Source of the DNA: Dendrolimus kikuchii
Taxonomy: Eukaryota > Arthropoda > Insecta > Lepidoptera > Lasiocampidae
DNA length: 64,000 nt
Assembly (NCBI GenBank): GCA_019925095.2
Contig: CM034389.1
Location: 22,183,435-22,247,434 of the forward strand
Direction of reading: 5' to 3'
Every line of letters begins with the position of its first letter. Positions within the stretch are counted from its first letter, which is position 1. Made by a program: the position numbers and the translations under genes. Below are positions 43,937 through 53,084 of the stretch, in pieces. The notes under the pieces are model-generated. The model did not search any database. It saw only the letters and a program-made list of their open reading frames with translations, and had not been told where the DNA came from.

Positions 43937-44060
43937 CTACACTAATATTATAAAGAGGAAAGATTTGTATATTTCTGTTTTTAACGAATAAACTTAAAAG
44001 CTACTGGACCGATTTAAAAAATTCTTTCACCATCATAATGCTATGTTATCCTAGTTTAAT
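43937..44060 (+). mobile_element. Helitron-like 5' fragment
   Basis: TCTACACTAATATTATAAAG AGG, then GCTACTGGACCGATTTAAAA, is the 5' portion of a compact Helitron-like element. No CTAG end follows. Confidence 0.45.
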
Positions 44061-44159
44061 ATATGTTATATTTATTAGTAGAAAAAAATAGTGATCTCTG
44101 CTAAAACTTCAATAATGTAACTCAAAGTTTAAAATAATAGTATTTCAGCGGGTCCTGGG

Positions 44160-44290
44160 ATGGTTTAGATTCACAATTAGACCCGGTAGGTGGCGCTGGA
44201 TTCGGCTTCTAGATTTTTGAAGTGAAACTTCTTTGGAATCGTTTTGACTCGATAAAACGAAAAAGAAACATATAAATCTATAGAACTAAT
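44160..44290 (+). repeat. HEL-3 interior scrap joined to short dispersed repeat
   Basis: GGGATGGTTTAGATTCACAA TTAGACCCGGTAGGTGGCGC is the complement of the HEL-3 module at 44930-44990. It is followed by GAAACTTCTTTGGAATCGTT, the short repeat seen at 4036. Confidence 0.5.
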
Positions 44291-44404
44291 ATTGCGAGAG
44301 AATAAGATACGAGTTTTACATTGTTCAACACAGGTTAGAGAGTCAACAAGACCGATGATTAAACTTAGGTCCAATTTAGACTGAAATAAAACTGATAATA
44401 ATAT

Positions 44405-44581
44405 AATAAAACTACGTTTTAACGGTTTTAAGCGCGGTAGTTTTATTTGATTTTGGTTTTACCGACGTTTCGGCCACTTTTCAGTGGCCGTGATCACGGC
44501 CACTGAAAAGTTTAAAACTACGTTTTAAAACCGTTAAAACGTAGTTCTATTATGTAGACAAGTCGCGAAAACTTAAGAAAA
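44405..44581 (+). mobile_element. PLE-1 hairpin copy, 12-bp TSD
   Basis: The 177-bp foldback begins AATAAAACTACGTTTTAACG, has its centre near the GTGATCAC palindrome (about 44494), and ends in the constant CGCGAAAACTTAAGAAAA. Direct repeats TGATAATAATAT at 44393-44404 and 44582-44593 are perfect. No coding sequence; only the LTR-like part of PLE-1, twice in opposite orientation. Confidence 0.9.
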
Positions 44582-44596
44582 TGATAATAATATGTT

Positions 44597-44870
44597 TTAG
44601 ACTAAAACAATGGAAAATTGAAAGTGTTCTTAAGAAGTTTATTTTGAATTATAATATGTTGACGGTTGTAGGCTAAAGGAGTTATATTTATATTAATAAA
44701 AATTAAAGAAGAATTATCTGTGAGTATATTCTCTGAACTTCTACTGCGTGTAAACTGCACATACAATGTTTATTTTCAGAAGAATGCAAATCTCATCAAT
44801 ATTTTAGGCTGAAATTATTTCGACGGCACTATGAAGTTTCAGATCGAATGAATTTTAAATATATTCTATA
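44597..44870 (-). mobile_element. HEL-1-related repeat, part 1 (interrupted)
   Basis: Reverse complement of 19141-19425 (TGAAAGTGTTCTTAAGAAGT, TATAATATGTTGACGGTTGT, TCTGTGAGTATATTCTCTGA). The other part of the same repeat is at 46279-46365. The sequence between is a Helitron nest inserted in it. Confidence 0.65.
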
Positions 44871-44876
44871 TACATA

Positions 44877-45150
44877 CTAGAGGACCCGGCAGACGTTGTC
44901 CTGCTCTGAAAAAAAAATCTAGGACCCGATCTCAGCGCCACCTACCGGTCCTAATTGTGAATCTAAACCATCCTGGGACACCCATTCAAATACACAAAAA
45001 AAATCAATAAAAACGGTTCAGGAGGTTAGGAGGATTCTAGAACCCGATTCCAGTGCTACATACCGGTTTCAATGAAGTAATCCGGGAACCCACGCAAACA
45101 CACAAAAAATGACATCAAAATCGGTTATGTGCACTAAGAAATTTTTTTAC
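44877..45150 (-). mobile_element. HEL-3 Helitron-like copy, outer
   Basis: The left end CTAGAGGACCCGGCAGACGT TGTCCTGC is a complemented 3' terminus with a GCAGAC-GTT-GTC(C)TGC stem. The interior holds two modules of the HEL-3 tandem unit (CACCTACCGGTCCTAATTGT, ATACCGGTTTCAATGAAG). The 5' end is not resolved. Confidence 0.6.
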
Positions 45151-45563
45151 ATCCCTTTTATAAGAAATAATAAATTAATTATTTTACATATATTTTATCA
45201 ATAAAATAACTCCGACCGAAGCATCGTTTTAAACGATATTCAAGTTTTTTACATCCTCTTTGATGATATTTGCAGCACGCATTCTGTCAATTCTATGTCA
45301 AACGTCATAAGGTTACATTAAAAAAGTTTATATTGTCCAAAGCGCTAAGGTTAGATTAGAAATAATTTTATATGGTAACCACCATAGGTTAAGTATTCTT
45401 AAATTTTCTAATTTTTCCGTGTTATTTTCTTATTTTTTTCTTTCATAAGAACCTTCTCCTGACAATAACAAACACAACAAAAAAAGAATTAGCGAAATCG
45501 GTCCAGCCGTTCACGCGTGATGGCGTGACCAAGGGAAATAGGGATTCATGTTTATATATATAA

Positions 45564-46004
45564 CTAGCGGCCCCGGCAGACGTTGTCCTGCTCTGAAAAA
45601 ATAAAAATCTAGGACCCGATCCCAGCGCCACTTACCGGTTCTAATTGCGAATCTAAACCATCCGGGAACCCACTCAAACACACAAAAACAAAATCACCAA
45701 AATCGCTTCCGGTGATTAGGAGGATTCTAGAACCCGATCTCAGCGCCACCTACTGGTTCTTTTTGCGATTCTGAACCATCCGGGAACCCACTCAAAGACA
45801 CAAAAACAAAATCACCAAAATCGCTCCAGGTGATAAGGAGAATTGTAGAACCTGATCTCAGCACCACCTACCGGTTCTAATTGTGGATCTAAACCATCCC
45901 GGGACCCACTCAAACACACACCCAAAATTTCATCAAAATCGGTAAAGTCGCTCTCAAGTTATAAAATTACAACGAAAAGTGGCATTGATTTTTATATATA
46001 TAGA
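45564..46004 (-). mobile_element. HEL-3 Helitron-like copy with tandem modules
   Basis: On the minus strand it starts TCTATATATATAAAAATCAA and ends GTCTGCCGGGGCCGCTAG. A module of about 120-135 bp (GGATTCTAGAACCCGATCTC, CCACCTACCGGTTCT, AAACCATCCGGGAACCCACT) recurs about three times (near 45605, 45720 and 45840), so the element contains a short minisatellite. No ORF. Confidence 0.68.
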
Positions 46005-46019
46005 AGTAATAATATAATA

Positions 46020-46275
46020 TATATAGATAAGGAACTGTAGAGGTCAAATTTCTGTACAATAAAAAAATAGCTAAAAATCGAGTCAGGGGGATGTAAGAAG
46101 TGAAATAGAACTAATTTAGATTTTTTCATTTTTTTTGTTTCTCTGTTTGTTTGTACGGGCTAATCTCCGAAATGACTGGACCGATTTAAATGAAATTTTG
46201 TATGGTGATAGCTTATATCCCTGGTCAACATATAGGATACTTCTGATCCCGAAAAATCGCGGGCATCAGTTAGTA
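46020..46275 (+). mobile_element. HEL-2 copy, degenerate
   Basis: Matches 22750-23027: GAACTGTAGAGGTCAAATTT, GAGTCAGGGGGATGTAAGAA, CTTATATCCCTGGTCAACAT, ending TCGCGGGCATCAGTTAG before T. The stem-forming GCGGACGAAGTC part is deleted. Confidence 0.65.
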
Positions 46276-46278
46276 TTT

Positions 46279-46365
46279 TATAATAGTTGTACCATTGAAA
46301 CTTCTTTCGCGTTGTCATGATGGCATTTGTTAGCAAATTTCAACGGCAGTAATACCAAAAAAAAT
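46279..46365 (-). mobile_element. HEL-1-related repeat, part 2
   Basis: Reverse complement of 19057-19141 (GTTGTACCATTGAAACTTC, CATGATGGCATTTGTTAGCA, CGGCAGTAATACCAAAA). It continues the repeat broken at 44876. Confidence 0.65.
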
Positions 46366-46432
46366 GTGTGTGTACACACATTTTTTTTATTTTTTCAGAG
46401 CAGGGCAACGTCTGCAGAAACTGCTAATTTTA
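46366..46432 (+). mobile_element. HEL-3 3' end, decayed
   Basis: GTGTGTACACACATTTTTTT, then AGAGCAGGGCAACGTCTGCA GAAACTGCTAAT, resembles the HEL-3 terminus with the CTAG end mutated to CTAA. Confidence 0.4.
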
Positions 46433-47529
46433 TAATATATATATTAAAAAAGTTAATATCCAGTTACTAAAAGCCTTTCAATATTCTCGTGTTAAATATT
46501 CATTAAAAGTCGAGCCCTTTCATATACAATCATTGCCCATGCATTGTAGTCTCGGAGCACTCTATTTATAAAAGAGATTTTAATTTCATTAGTGCTCATC
46601 GAACGGGCCTAATGCAAAACGGAAACGCCCCTCCCTTGAGACAAACTCAATTAATACCCTCTAAAACAGGATTCCCTTTCAATAAAAGCCTTTAAACTTT
46701 TAACTCATTTTGACTGAAACACTGAAGCTCTCGCGAGAAATTTTTTGATACATTTCTGGTTGGGACCGAAATGGTAGGCATTTTTAACCAACTTCAAAAA
46801 GGAGGAGGTTCCCGATTCGACTATATGAATTTTTTATATGATTGTGGGCCGAATTTTATTTTTTTTATATTCGAAAGACCACCTTAGGTGGCCCCATTGT
46901 CGCCAAGTTAGGATCTGACGAGTGAATCCCAGGAAAATTGAGAACAACCCTCGAATATTATAGGCACGTGCAGCGTGTTTCATATATATCTGTTTCTAAA
47001 GCTATTCTAGTATTTGCGTAACTAAAAGGTAAATAAAAAAATGGCTTCAATAGTAACTAAAATGCAAAAATCATATTTTCTAAAACATCTTGAAGTTGTG
47101 TCAAGTAAGCTTAAAAAAATGCGTGTGTGTGAGGCACACATTTTTTCTAAATTAATTGACACGACTGCTTGACTGTACAAGACACACACGGCAGATGTGA
47201 AACTTAAGAAAAGTAGCCTACGAGAGAATGAGATAACTATAGAGTATCAGGTATTAGGATAATTATAAGGTTTATTATTATTATTATAATATTTTTACCA
47301 AGTTTAAAAACTATTTTATATTTTAATGAAAAACATTACATATTTATATCTAATATGTATATATTACTCAGATTCCTTGTCTTCACTTTGAACAAATGAC
47401 ACGAGAGTCTTATGATAACTAAAATAGGAAACAAATACTCTACTTTCAATTTAATTTATGAACTACAAAACTTCAAAATATTTCCAACTCTATTTTTATA
47501 TGCATAGTGTTTAAATTATTAAATATCTC
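46433..47529. other. mostly AT-rich; short repeat near 46780
   Basis: 46775-46830 holds AACCAACTTCAAAAAGGAGG AGGTTCCCGATTCGACTATA, a phrase I know as common in insect repeats but cannot classify. Nothing else is supported. Confidence 0.4.
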
Positions 47530-47605
47530 ATTTTAGTGTCGTTTTTATTCGTTTCATCGAGTTTCAAATCACAATGATTCTAAAGAAGTTTTACTTCAAA
47601 AACAA
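47530..47605 (-). repeat. short dispersed repeat, inverted copy
   Basis: TTTCATCGAGTTTCAAATCA CAATGATTCTAAAGAAGTTT is the complement of the repeat at 4036-4112. Confidence 0.5.
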
Positions 47606-47764
47606 CAAAAAATAAAAAAAATATAGTAATTTTTATGTTTTACTTCTCACCAACTTCAAGGTGTGGTAAACATTTATATTTTTAGCTTTAATTTTTGAAG
47701 TCAGTGTTCTTGTTTTAAAAAAAAATTATAAATGTAAGAAGCAAGGGATAAGTGCGTTTTCAAA

Positions 47765-47885
47765 CTGAGAGGGTTAGAGCGCATGTCAGCGAGTAACTTG
47801 TTGGCTGGCTGTGTTTTCGGACGGCAGTGCGGAGTCGTTCGGTGGCAGTCCGACACGTGCCGACGATTTGGCCTGACAGTTTAAA
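47765..47885 (+). promoter_or_regulatory. candidate promoter / transcription start region of the derailed-like gene
   Basis: This is a compositional island: GC-rich sequence (GGCTGGCTGTGTTTTCGGAC, GTGCCGACGATTTGGCCTGA) in an otherwise AT-rich region, about 300-400 bp upstream of the predicted start codon. No TATA box is obvious. The call rests on position and composition only, and the exact start site cannot be read from sequence. Confidence 0.4.
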
Positions 47886-48178
47886 CGTTTCCGAACGGAA
47901 ACGATTGTTTGAAAATTTGATTGAAGATAAAAATATTTTTATTTAAGATGATTTAAATTTTAACACATTTAAAACTTAACATAATTTTAATTAATAGTAA
48001 ATTAATTAACTTTCAACGTTTTTATCTTCAATATTATTAGATTTAATAAATTGTAAAAAGGACTTTATAAACATGTCGTAACAAAACGATTATTATTATA
48101 TAATGTATATTAAAAACTTATAAAAAGTGTTAAGATGTACTTAAAAGTGAAATTGAAATGACTTAGTGAAGTGTTCCA
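47886..48178 (+). other. 5' leader with five short upstream ORFs
   Basis: If transcription starts near 47800, the leader contains five minimal uORFs before the main start: 47948-47956 (Met-Ile), 48073-48081 (Met-Ser), 48103-48123, 48135-48161 and 48158-48166 (Met-Thr). Several upstream starts with immediate stops would be expected to lower translation of the main frame. A spliced leader could remove some of them. Confidence 0.45.
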
Positions 48179-48284
48179 ATGGCATCTATTATACTTTTAA
48201 TCGCGTGGGCTTGGCTCGCGTTGCCAATAGCAACGGGCCATCTCAACGTACTCATCAGTCAAGCAGAAGTAATGAAGTTGCTAG
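48179..48284 (+). CDS. drl: first coding exon of a derailed/RYK-type receptor tyrosine kinase
   Basis: RYK/Derailed proteins are Wnt-binding transmembrane receptors with an extracellular WIF domain and a divergent intracellular tyrosine kinase domain; they steer axons and muscle attachment. The exon encodes Met1 to Leu35 plus the first base of codon 36 (G). Residues 4-18 are a strongly hydrophobic signal peptide core, and cleavage is likely after Gly20 (IATG). Residues 21-36, HLNVLISQAEVMKLLG, match the pattern at the start of the WIF domain of this family (xNLYLSxxEVxRLIG). The exon ends in a consensus donor, AG|GTAAGT (48283-48290), phase 1. No following exon was found before 64000. Which insect paralogue (drl, Drl-2 or dnt) cannot be told from 35 residues, so the symbol is provisional. 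Confidence 0.78.
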
Positions 48285-48290
48285 GTAAGT

Positions 48291-49202
48291 AACGATTTGA
48301 TTAGGAACTGCGAAACAGTTATTGAATTTCGAACTATCGATCTAGTTTGCGGACGCTTCTCGCTTGCCTGAGTTTGCGGTTAATTTTGTTTGTAGTTAGT
48401 CAGTGGAGTGTGTAAGTTGTTTTGTGTGAAATAGATATTAGTGTTTGGATACAAGACAGATTATTGTTTATAAATAGTAATTAAGTAAGTAATTAGTAAT
48501 TTGTTAGCAAATTAAGTGCTTTTTAATCAAATGTATTGTATATCATTAAATTGCTTCTGTAGTCTACTTAGGACCGGTTCCGATATCTTATACTATTCAT
48601 TCACCTACCTTACCATCGGTTGAATTTTGAGATTACTTGTATGCAGCTTATGTCAAATTTTGACCGATAGTAAGGCAAATGAGAGGTCGATAAGATATAG
48701 AAACCGGCAGTTAGAATATACCATCGTAAAATATATTTCGAAGAAAACGTACCGGCAGATAGATATAATATACATTAGATATGCGCACCATTTCTGAATC
48801 TTGCAAGGTATCGAAATGTATACACGAAAATTTCATTTAAAACTTCTTGATTTAATCTTTAAATTTTCATTGAAAAACGCTTTTCAGAGTCTATTCGAAG
48901 CACACTTTCAGATTGACGGAAATCTAAAATAAAGTAATTTATTAACAGTTTTTATTTAATTTTGGGATATATTTTGAAATCACATACAAACACTTCTATT
49001 TTATTACAGATATATTCCCAAACTAAGGATAGGTATTCTTTGTTTTAATTATTATGAATTAATACATACATCACTGGTGTGTAATGCGGGTGTTTTATAC
49101 CATTTATCTAGCACCAGTTGCCACCCAACAAGACTCTAGACCCTCTAGACTGGCCGTCTGGTGTACTACACAGTTGTACTATATAATAAGTTCAGATTGG
49201 TA
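48291..49202. other. start of intron 1, nothing recognised
   Basis: No repeat or exon was recognised. The window downstream of 48285 is taken as intron 1 of the derailed-like gene on the argument that no second exon is visible. Confidence 0.45.
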
Positions 49203-49385
49203 ACATCTCTAGGCTGGCAGCCCACCTGGTGAATGGTAGTTAATCAAGCCTATGGACATTTGTAATACTAACTGTACTACAAATGTGCTCCCGGCCTCGG
49301 TGAGGGGACTGGGACCTAGCCTAATGCGGGAACATAACTCAAGGTTGCTATGTCTGCATATTCTAGCCCAGGCGTGGTAGCCACA
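49203..49385 (-). mobile_element. SINE-A copy, diverged
   Basis: CTATGGACATTTGTAATACT, GAACATAACTCAAGGTTGCT and CCCAGGCGTGGTAGCCACAT mark an inverted, diverged copy. It is head-to-head with the next one. Confidence 0.65.
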
Positions 49386-49412
49386 TGGGCGAGTATATAT
49401 ATTATATTTTGG

Positions 49413-49638
49413 TGGTAGGGTATTTGCCCGACTGGATGGCTACCACCCCTGGTCTAAAGTATGTCGCCATAACAACCATGAGTTGTGTTCCGGCATTAGT
49501 GGCCAGGTTCCAGTCTCCCTTAAGAGAGCAGCAGCGCATCTGTAGCACCTTTGGTGTTGCAAATGTCCATAGGCGATGGTAACCGCTTTCCATTCAGTGG
49601 GCCGTCTGCCTGTCTGCTGAACTCCTGCAATAAAAAAT
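49413..49638 (+). mobile_element. SINE-A copy, 5'-truncated
   Basis: Begins GGTGGTAGGGTATTTGCCCG, ends CTGCAATAAAAAATAAAAAA. Its truncation point is close to that of the copy at 40812. Confidence 0.78.
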
Positions 49639-49654
49639 AAAAAAAAATACGTAT

Positions 49655-49730
49655 CAGATCCCTACTACGTGGTTGTGGGCTGTTTGGCCTCCTCTTATGA
49701 CAGGCCGATTTCTCCGTTCCTTCATGAATA
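49655..49730 (-). mobile_element. SINE-A fragment
   Basis: ACGTGGTTGTGGGCTGTTTG, then TTTCTCCGTTCCTTCATGAA, is the 5' end of an inverted copy. Confidence 0.55.
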
Positions 49731-49877
49731 AAAATTATTTATTTTGATTAGATGCCTATATATTTTTTATTTCTTCTACACGACTACTACTACAAGTCAA
49801 TTATTATGTCATAGCAAATTTGACTATAGGAAAGTTTCAATTCCCGAAAATATGGTATTATCGGTTAATATATTTTA

Positions 49878-50180
49878 TCCGAGCAGGAACGCAGAAAGAC
49901 TACTAATTCCTGCGGCTAGGTGGCCTGTCGTAAGAGTTGACAAACAACCCACAGCCAGGTGGTAGGGTACTTGCTCGTCTAGATAGCTACTACCTCTGGT
50001 GTAGAATTTGCCACCATAACACCCTTGAGTTGTGTTCCGGCATTAGTGGCCAGGTTCCAGTCCCATCTACGAGTACGGTAGCACATTGGTAATACCTAGT
50101 GTTGCAAATGTTTATAGGCGACGGTAGCCACTATCCATCACAGTCGGGCCGTCAGTCTGTCTGCTGTACTCATGCAATAA
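49878..50180 (+). mobile_element. SINE-A copy, full length
   Basis: From TTTATCCGAGCAGGAACGCA to CTCATGCAATAAAACTAAAA. It has more substitutions than the copy at 51545. Confidence 0.75.
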
Positions 50181-50819
50181 AACTAAAACTTATGTCGGAA
50201 TATCTATTCTGAAGTTATGCCTACAAAGCTGCCTGAAAATCTGTAATAAATCACAATATAAATCAAAATAGATAAATTTCGAAGTCTGAACGACTTCTAA
50301 TGAATCGATGACGTATACCGTTATTTATAGAAGATATTTACCGATATTCGATATCTCTGACACTATCAAAACACGTCTAATACAAAAGGTTTTGCTGTGA
50401 GTCGTGACGTCATCCCCTGACATTGGAGATCAAAAAATGTAATTATCTACCCCCGATCTACCCTCAACCATTTATATTTGTTCTACAAATTCGACTTATT
50501 TCTTAGTGTGCAATTGGGTGCATTTCCATAGACATATGTGACGACAAAATAAGAAGGTAAGAACTTTATTTTAAGCAGTAAAAATGCTGTGAAATATTAT
50601 TATGTCATTCTAATGTAAATGTAAAGTTATATATGCAAACTATTATTATAAAAATTTAAGTAATAATTAAAATGATATTAGATAAAGGATCAGCCATTCT
50701 GAATAATGAGGTAAATTGACAAAGTTTAAAAATATATTATTTTTAAATAAACCTTAAAGCCATAAAAATATGCGTTAAAATGTAGACTAATGTTTAAATA
50801 AGCTTTTTTAAAAAGGTTT
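50181..50819. other. no supported feature
   Basis: AT-rich sequence; nothing recognised. Confidence 0.45.
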
Positions 50820-51110
50820 TTAAATACAAGTTTTTGAGATCCTGGATATCATGTAGCAGCAGAGTGCTAGGCCAAGACACGTAAAACGAGCCCAAACACG
50901 ATGGGTCTATCTTGTTTAGTACAGGAGTTCCTATGGCCACCTTCCGATTCCATCATCAGATCAGCTCCATGGTACCATATTATTGCATTGTCACGCAATA
51001 TACATATTCGTGAAAAATTTCAGCTCAATCGGAAACCGGGAAGTTGGTCAAATTTAACTTGCAAGATTCCACCCGAACTTACATAGGTACATCCATTGCA
51101 AGTTAAATAA
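50820..51110 (+). repeat. conserved-looking non-coding repeat block
   Basis: TGAGATCCTGGATATCATGT, GCAGAGTGCTAGGCCAAGAC, CTCCATGGTACCATATTATT and CAATCGGAAACCGGGAAGTT are phrases I recognise as recurring in lepidopteran genomes, but I cannot name the element. The 61-codon frame (50901-51083) is incidental. Confidence 0.45.
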
Positions 51111-51537
51111 AAGCTTCTAAAAAGGTTTCAATTTATTAAACCAATAAAATTAAAATAGTTTTTGTTATAAATATAAGGTATTTTCACAATTACTTAATTT
51201 TTAGAATTATATTATTTGTCTATTTACCTTCTCTGATAAATCTGCGTAAGTTTCAATTATGTTTAAAGGATATGTTCATAAAAGGATTTTAAAATTTTTA
51301 ATCATCTTTAATAACTCGAATTGAGATTTGGATATTTAGTTCTAATAAAAGGGAAGATATATAAAAATGAACTTCATCGACATATTGATTTATTACCTGC
51401 TTTTGACAGTAATTTAACAGTAACAAGCATAATTAATACCCGTATACATACGAATAAGTTTCTAAACAACAACTCATATTTTATACGTTATATCGCTTGA
51501 GTTCACATATCAAAGACATATTACATCTTTATGCTTG
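51111..51537. other. AT-rich stretch, nothing recognised
   Basis: No feature supported. Confidence 0.5.
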
Positions 51538-51544
51538 AGTTATT

Positions 51545-51864
51545 TTGTTTTTATCCGTGCAGGAATGGAGAAAGAATACAATTACCTGCGGCCAGGCGGC
51601 CTGTCGTAAGAGGCGACTAAACAACCCACAGCCAGGTGGTAGGGCATTTGCCCGACTAGATGGCTACCACCCCTGGTCTAGAGCATGCCGCCATAACAAC
51701 TTTGAGTTGTGTTTCGGCATTAGTGACCAGGTTCCAGATTCACTTAAGAGAGCAGCAGCGCATTTGTAGCACCTTTGGTGTTGCAAATGTCCATAGGCGA
51801 TGGTGACCGCTTTCCATCCAGTGGGCCGTCTGCCTGTCCGCTGAACTCCTGCAATAAAAAAAAA
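51545..51864 (+). mobile_element. SINE-A copy, full length, 7-bp TSD
   Basis: From TTTGTTTTTATCCGTGCAGG to CTCCTGCAATAAAAAAAAA, flanked by AGTTATT at 51538-51544 and 51865-51871. One of the youngest-looking copies and a good reference for the family. Confidence 0.88.
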
Positions 51865-51871
51865 AGTTATT

Positions 51872-52556
51872 CTATAATGTATTATATACTTTACTGTAAT
51901 ATTTACATCATAGTCCTGTAATAAGAGTTGTCAGTGTAGCACAGTTTTGTACTTTTGTAATTCTACGAACTGTTATTATGTAAACTTGTGTTCCTTTATA
52001 TCTGTAAAGATTGTTATTAAGTTTTATTATATATCGATTTGCAATAAAAATCAAAAGAACAACTTCTAAATCTCCGTCAAAATTCTCGTGTACAAACGGA
52101 AACACGTCCCAAGCCACACTAGTTTATTACTTTTGGGAGCCCGCGACATACGGCCATCTGAATTGGAATCTTATTAGAGATAAAAGAAACTTGCCACCGT
52201 GCAATGCATACCAATGAACAAACATAAACTGTCGTAAGATAAATATGATGTATGGTAATAAAAATAATGCTTAGTACACAGAATGAGTTTGGTTGGTGAT
52301 ATTTTATTGATATTCTCGTCGTTTTTTTAGTGCAAAAGTGGCTTTTTTATGTGTTACGGGTGTCAGGAGATAAAGGTTTATGGGTTAGGTACACCTACCA
52401 AATACGTATGCATGAGAGTAAGAAATATTTTATAGGCTGATAGAGTTTCAGCGATCGGACGGCTATAAAACACCTGTATAATGGCTGTAATTTTACTGAG
52501 AAACCTTTCTTTGTTATAGTATACATAAAATGTAATATTATATTATTTATATGACG
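51872..52556. other. no supported feature
   Basis: AT-rich sequence. Antisense frames of 68-69 codons at 51908-52217 have no homology. Confidence 0.45.
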
Positions 52557-52570
52557 TGTAATTTTAATAC

Positions 52571-52931
52571 CGAAGTAAGAAAGAGAGTTGGTCTGAAAGA
52601 GAGCGTCGGGGTGAAGGTAAGGAAAGGAATGCTCCGGTGGTTCGGGCATGTGGAAAGAATGCATGATGAAAGAATGAATAAACAGATATACAATGCAAAA
52701 GTGGATGGATGCAGAAGTCGTGGAAGGCCACGACACACCTTCCAGGATCAAATTGATCGTGTACTAGCAGAAGATGATGTCAGGAGCCTTAAGAACAGAC
52801 GAGCGTGCATGACAAGAGTTATGAATGTCAAAGAAGCAAGTGAGGTGTGTAAGAATAAGCCTAAATGGCGCTCTGTTGTTCGTGCCTACCCCGCAAGGGA
52901 ACTGGCGTGAAGTTATGTATGTATGTATGTA
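52571..52931 (+). pseudogene. NLTR-1 retroinsertion, 5'-truncated, 14-bp TSD
   Basis: The frame to 52910 reads TEVRKRVGLKESVGVKVRKG, MLRWFGHVERMHDERMNKQI, GRPRHTFQDQIDRVLAED and ends RAYPARELA. It is followed by AAGT and a (TATG)n tail. Perfect direct repeats TGTAATTTTAATAC lie at 52557-52570 and 52932-52945. It is nearly identical to 37090-37439, so both copies are recent. The Met start of this frame lies in the target duplication and is not a real start. Confidence 0.92.
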
Positions 52932-53084
52932 TGTAATTTTAATACGATTCAATTTGGTTACTAGATATAATAATATCCATATCCTGTGAGTGTGAAATGG
53001 AGGGATAAAAATCATATTACATTATAAAAATAATGTTAATAAACTGGAAGATTGACGGGTACCAATGTAAAGGTATACAATAAT

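Noticed and set aside
44494..44510. CRISPR-like or operator palindrome at GTGATCAC
   Set aside because: It is the fold centre of a PLE-1 hairpin copy, with no repeat-spacer array anywhere in the window.
52571..52580. Met start of the frame at 52551 as a genuine gene start
   Set aside because: The first codons come from the target-site duplication; the element itself begins at 52571 without a start codon.
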